Origin: Streblospio benedicti
Taxonomy: Eukaryota > Annelida > Polychaeta > Spionida > Spionidae
Direction of reading: 5' to 3'
Assembly (NCBI GenBank): GCA_019095985.1
Contig: CM032666.1
Span: forward strand, 37,765,066-37,829,065
DNA length: 64,000 bases
Position numbers and translations under genes: made by a program
Notes under the pieces: generated by a model
Databases searched by the model: none
The model's input: only the letters and a program-made list of their open reading frames with translations
What the model was told of the DNA's origin: nothing
In this document: positions 59,781-64,000 of the stretch, piece by piece
Layout: every line of letters starts with the position of its first letter
How positions within the stretch are numbered: the stretch's first letter is position 1

Positions 59781-61428
59781 TTATTGATTGGGTAAAGACT
59801 TGCTGCGTTCCATTTCAAGTTTAGCTATTTTCTCAACATCATTATATTGTGGCTTCTTTCCTTTCACCCTTCTATCTGGCTTAATAAATATTCGCTGACG
59901 CCTGTTATTGAACCATTTTTTAACTTGTTCCACTTTAAGTCCAGTATCAAGAGCCATTTGAGCCAGATCGCCTGCCTTTGGATATGGCCATTTTTTGTGG
60001 TCTTCATACCAACGAAGCATCAGAGCTTTAGCACTCTTTGGAAGACTTTGGTTATTAGCTTTTTTCCTTTCAGTTATATTTTTAGTGTTGCCATCAGCAT
60101 TATTTGCTTTTTGAATATCATCTTCATTTTTCTTTGACACCACTGGAGCAGATAGCACATCAAGAAATTCTGCTATTTCATCTGCACCTCCCTTAGTGAT
60201 GATATCAGGTTTGTCTTGTTGATTTTCCTTTTCCTCATCCTGTGAGAGAGTAGGTGACATCTTCATTTCATCATTGTCAGGATATAGGGTGCCATTTTTA
60301 TTGCTTTGCAAGCTTTTAATTGCTGCAGCCTCATAGCCATTTCCATTTGCATCAGCATTAACATAAAGCATTGTATCAACTACAGTTTGGTTAAGCACGT
60401 TATCTTTGGGAGAAGCTACCTTTTTGGCTAACATTTGGTATTCTGCATGTGTTTGGTATCTTCCATGACTAAAACTTTGTCGAGGCTTTTGACTTGCCAC
60501 ACCGAATGGTTGATACTGAGGTATTTTTACCACTACATCTTTCACTTCTGTGGCCAGGCTTCTTTTCTGTAGGGTGTTCCAGATAAACACATCTTGCCCA
60601 AATGTCCATGTGTCATCTTGAAGCATGTCCTCCATTGACTCAATGAGAAAAATATGCAGATCATCATACTTGTTCTTGATACTATAGAGGTTGTCAGGAA
60701 AATTTGCTATTTCTGCAAGACGTTTTGATTCTATGTGCATGCTGTACCAATCATACATCTTTCTTATCTCATCGCTTTTAATTTTTTCAGCGTGTTTCAA
60801 TAGATGAGATTTGAACATCATGATGAACTGGACAAGCAGAGAAGCATCATGGTTTGAAGGGCCCTGATTCTGATTCAATGCACTGGACTGGTTTATGCTG
60901 TTGGCCTGCATGATACCTGCACCTGGAACAATTGCTCTGTTATTGAGCAGATGATTGGTACTGTCATTTTGAGGAAGAACCTTGTTATGAGATTGACGAT
61001 TCTTTAAGTAAGGACTGGAACATAAACGACTTTGTGAACCAATGAACTTCGCAGTCTGAAAAAAGCAAAAAGAATATGATTAGTACAATCTACATAGAAT
61101 TATATGAATTACACGTATAGACACTTGCACCACTATGCAGATGGCATTTGATTAACAAAGCATTGCATGTGTTTTAAGTGTTGAAATTTTAGGCTATACT
61201 TTAAAATGATTACATGGACAATTCTACAAACAAGAATGTACTAAATTTCTATCACTCAATTAGAAAACTTCTCAAGAGTAAATGCAAAATATAACAACAA
61301 CAAATTCTTACTTTGGCTTTCAATTGGTGTGATGCAGACATGTTTCCACCATTATTGTCATACTGGTGTGATTGTTGGGGGGGGGTCTGATCCCTGTTTT
61401 CTCCATTGTTAGCTTTTTTCATAATCAT
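59781..61428 (-). CDS. TALE-class homeobox protein, complete, divergent
   Basis: Probable DNA-binding transcription factor, 463 residues from exons 61428-61312 and 61055-59781 (AAA|GTAAGA to TTTTTTCAG, phase 0). An in-frame TAG lies three codons before the first ATG. The N-terminal 370 residues are Asn/Gln/Ser-rich with a helical patch (RKMYDWYSMHIESKRLAEIA). The homeodomain is at about 372-432: LPKSAKALMLRWYEDHKKWP, YPKAGDLAQ, VEQVKKWFNNRRQR. LPKSA, the YP in the loop and the implied three-residue loop extension mark the TALE class. The third helix is odd: WFNNRRQR has Asn at position 50, where TALE proteins usually have Ile, Gly or Ala, and RR after Asn51. It is not clearly TGIF, PBX, MEIS, IRX or MKX. 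It may belong to the spiralian SPILE expansion; that is an inference. AATAAA overlaps the stop. Confidence 0.85.
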
Positions 61429-61487
61429 GTAGAGCTAGGGTGCTGCAAGATGCACCTGTGTCAAGTTGCTATTTGATGTATAGCTTC

Positions 61488-62634
61488 TTAATTCCCTCTG
61501 GTGTCTCGATTGCAATTTGAAGTGCATGATCCCACTGGCTTAATTGATGAGTTGTCATAAAATCTTTGTATTTGTCTTGTTGCCTGTGTGATGCATATGC
61601 TTGCATCACTCTCAGCCTCATCTTCGCTGTCTTCATCTTCTGTCTCTTTGCCCAGTTGGTTTATGTTGCCTTTCTTTATTTGGGTTTCCTTGGCGTAGCA
61701 TGCTTCTTCTAGGTGATTTCGTCGCAAACAGAACCCACATGTTTTCCAAAGGCAGGGCATTGTCCTTTGAGCAGTGTCCTGCACAGTATTTGCATTTAGT
61801 ACTGTGGTCTGCTTTGGGCTTGGTGCTTTTGTCTGCCTTTCCTTTGTGTTTGAAGTTATTTTTCTTTGGTTCACTTCTGTGTCTCTCTGATGGCTTTTTT
61901 TCTGAGCATAGCTGATGGTCTTCTTTCCATCTCCTCCAATTGGCGATCTGTCTGCTCACACAACCTGCAGTGATCGAGGAATTGTTTCAGACCTAAACCA
62001 TCTTTCAGGCATTTCTTCATGGCGCTTTTGTTGGAAGTGGTGTCTACAAGGTGAGACAGTATTATGAGCTCTATTAGTTGTTCTTTTGATAAGCTTTCCA
62101 ATTTCATGAGCTCCTTATGTTCCTTTATCCTTCTATAATATTTGTCCATACTGTCCTCCCCTTGACGCATGCTTCTTAGCACATGGAACTGATAGATGTT
62201 GTTTGCAGACTTGCCGAAACATGCAGTTAGTGCTGTCTGAGCTGCATTGTAGTCACGGGCTTCCACACCATTGTTCTCTAGTCCCTTAAGACATTTTCGT
62301 CCTTCTTTTCCAAGGTAATGCCAGAGCTTGTCAAATCTCTCCGTCTTGGCAGGCACACCAGGGACTGCCGGTGTGGCTTCCTGACCTTCTGATGCTGGTA
62401 TAGCTTCTACAGCTGGCACGGCTGCCGAATCCTCAGGAATATTCATTGCACTTAGCATAGCCTTAAAACCTTCCAGCCAATCTGTCCATCTTGCTGCATC
62501 ATCTGGACTGTCTTTTGGCATAAAGGCTGGGTATTCTGGCAGGGAGTTGGCCATGTTACTGAGTTTACTTAACCAGTAGAAAATTTATAGACTTATACTT
62601 ATTTCTGCAGGCTATAGGTTCAATTCTGACACCA
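61488..62634 (-). mobile_element. LTR-retroelement gag region, broken copy
   Basis: Fossil element. The minus strand from 62554 encodes a gag-like protein: N-terminal FMPKDSPDDAARWTDWLEGF, a capsid-like helical part (TALTACFGKSANNIYQFHVL), then a basic/cysteine region with a CKYC start that resembles a zinc knuckle, and an acidic tail. The overall form fits a Ty3/gypsy-like gag. A possible primer-binding site lies at about 62617-62634, placing a 5' LTR at higher coordinates, though its limits were not found. No protease, reverse transcriptase or integrase is seen; the copy stops about 60 bases short of the homeobox start codon. It is disrupted in at least one place within gag and lacks pol. 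Age looks moderate. Confidence 0.7.
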
Positions 62635-63631
62635 TGTTTTAAGATGTTTATTAAAAGAACTCTAAGTAATCTCTGTAAATCCAGCATCTAGCAAGTAAGT
62701 AAGTAAAGCAAAGTAGCCTGGTTCTTAGCTGAGTACATTATGTTTGATGCTGTTAAAAATACACTCAAATTATGTGTTCTAGTACCGCCCAATTCTGCAC
62801 TGGTTTTCCAGCTAGCATATATTATACAGGATACACCTATATAGTCCCTACCGGGCTTTGCCTTACATGAAGATATAAAATTAAACCCATATTGCATATG
62901 CATATAGTTGTTGTTTTTTTAAAAATAGAATATGTCTATTGTTGTTCTGTTTAGAATCATAAGCATACCAAAGGTATGTTTTTTGAACTCAGTATCAAAT
63001 AGAATGAGTGTCCAATAAAATGTGAAAACAAAAGTGAGTTCGTTATTGCAATAAAGTATTTGAACAAAGCGAATATTTCGTATGGTTTTGTATTTGGGAC
63101 CATAAGACCTGAAGTATGCTCAGGCAGAGGTAAATAACTCTCCGCCAATCAGCTGGCGTAATCCATGATGTCTGTGTCGAGTTTGTACATGTGCATGTCT
63201 GTGTGTCCGGTATGGTAAACAAACAAATGCTAAATATGGATTTCAGGATTACAAAATTAAAATTTCTCACATTAATAAATATTTCTTGATTCTTGTTAAC
63301 TTTCCAAATAGTGTGCTACAATATGATAGACTATTTAGGGTAATTTTTTCCGTTTAATACATTCATAGAGAGGCTGACTCCAATTTTGTTTGACGTTTTT
63401 TTGTACTAAGATTGTTAGATTGACGCCAATCTTGTATAGTATTAACAAGCAACATATCAACTGCAAATTGCAGTTGAAAAGTGCAATTTAGATGAGGAAG
63501 TGAAGCTTCCTTTGGTAAGATAGACATTAGAAACTTTCCACTTTGCAACATTTTGCAAACTCACTGCAAATCAATGAGGATCCAAATGTACTGATCAACA
63601 TTTTGATCAGAGGACATGAGCACTCTGTACC
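62635..63631. other. Possible LTR and AT-rich spacer
   Basis: The first few hundred bases may be the LTR of the adjacent gag element. GTAAGTAAGTAAAG at 62694 is a short simple repeat. No gene was recognised up to 63631, and no POLQ helicase exon was found. Confidence 0.35.
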
Positions 63632-64000
63632 GTGGCTGGTGATTGGCCTCTAGGACAGTGGTGTAGCACTAGCTGGTGCTTCTGTTTGAAGCGACCAGTG
63701 GTATCAGGGAGTACAGGGTATCGAGCTTGTATTTACTTAAGCCATACTTGTCCAGACTTTCTTTTTCGTCTTACATTTTATCCCTTGTGCTACCTCATTT
63801 TATTTTTTATATTTTGTAAAGCATTTTAATGTTCATGCTATATCTTAAATTATTCTTATATTTTGTAAAGCATTTTATTGTTCATGCTCTATCTTAAATT
63901 ATTCTATTTTAGTATTCAGCGCCTTAGAGCCTTTGGCACTATATAAATGTTCATATCATTATATCATTATCATTATATTATTGATGTCCCAAAACATATC
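63632..64000 (+). repeat. 3' tail of a retroposon (LINE or SINE)
   Basis: GCGCCTTAGAGCCTTTGGCA then CTATATAAATGTTCATATCA leads into an (ATCATT)n-like tail, a form common at 3' ends of invertebrate non-LTR elements and their SINEs. Before it, TATTTTGTAAAGCATTTTA with TTCATGCT and ATCTTAAATTATTCT occurs twice in tandem (about 63808-63858 and 63859-63905). The start is uncertain. Confidence 0.5.

Overview
The window looks like nuclear DNA of an AT-rich invertebrate, most likely a spiralian such as a mollusc. The reasons are intron-rich animal genes, many short TA-flanked DNA elements, tRNA-derived SINE pieces, non-LTR tails ending in microsatellites, and a divergent TALE homeobox gene of the kind expanded in spiralians. 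The phylum is an inference; no species was recognised.

Layout from left to right. A non-LTR retrotransposon 3' end lies at 1-592. A phospholipase D gene (minus strand, 17 visible exons, C-terminal half outside the window) runs to 15910. SNX3 (minus, complete) has two alternative versions of its third coding exon at 17983-18107 and 18176-18300. AFG1L (plus, complete, 11 exons) starts 148 bp from the SNX3 start codon; the two genes are also neighbours in human. CSTF2 (minus, 13 exons, complete) and MPC1 (plus, complete) form a second head-to-head pair. The MPC1 reading frame works only if a 4-nt and a 16-nt microexon are used. A small one-exon membrane-type ORF follows at 39329. From 40519 to 57541 lies the polymerase-theta gene POLQ (minus): end of the helicase module, long disordered centre and complete A-family polymerase, in 15 exons. 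Its introns hold a decayed OGFOD2 retrocopy and a nested two-exon gene on the other strand. A two-exon TALE homeobox gene (59781-61428) sits where POLQ helicase exons would be expected. A broken LTR-retroelement gag region follows it, and another non-LTR-like tail ends the window.

The intact genes are housekeeping: lipid signalling (PLD), endosomal sorting (SNX3), mitochondrial protein quality control (AFG1L), mRNA 3'-end processing (CSTF2), mitochondrial pyruvate import (MPC1) and microhomology-mediated DNA end joining (POLQ). They do not form one pathway. The most notable findings are the mutually exclusive SNX3 exons, the MPC1 microexons, the POLQ/homeobox arrangement and the nested antisense gene. 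All exon boundaries were placed by hand from GT/AG signals, reading phase and remembered protein families; no search was run.
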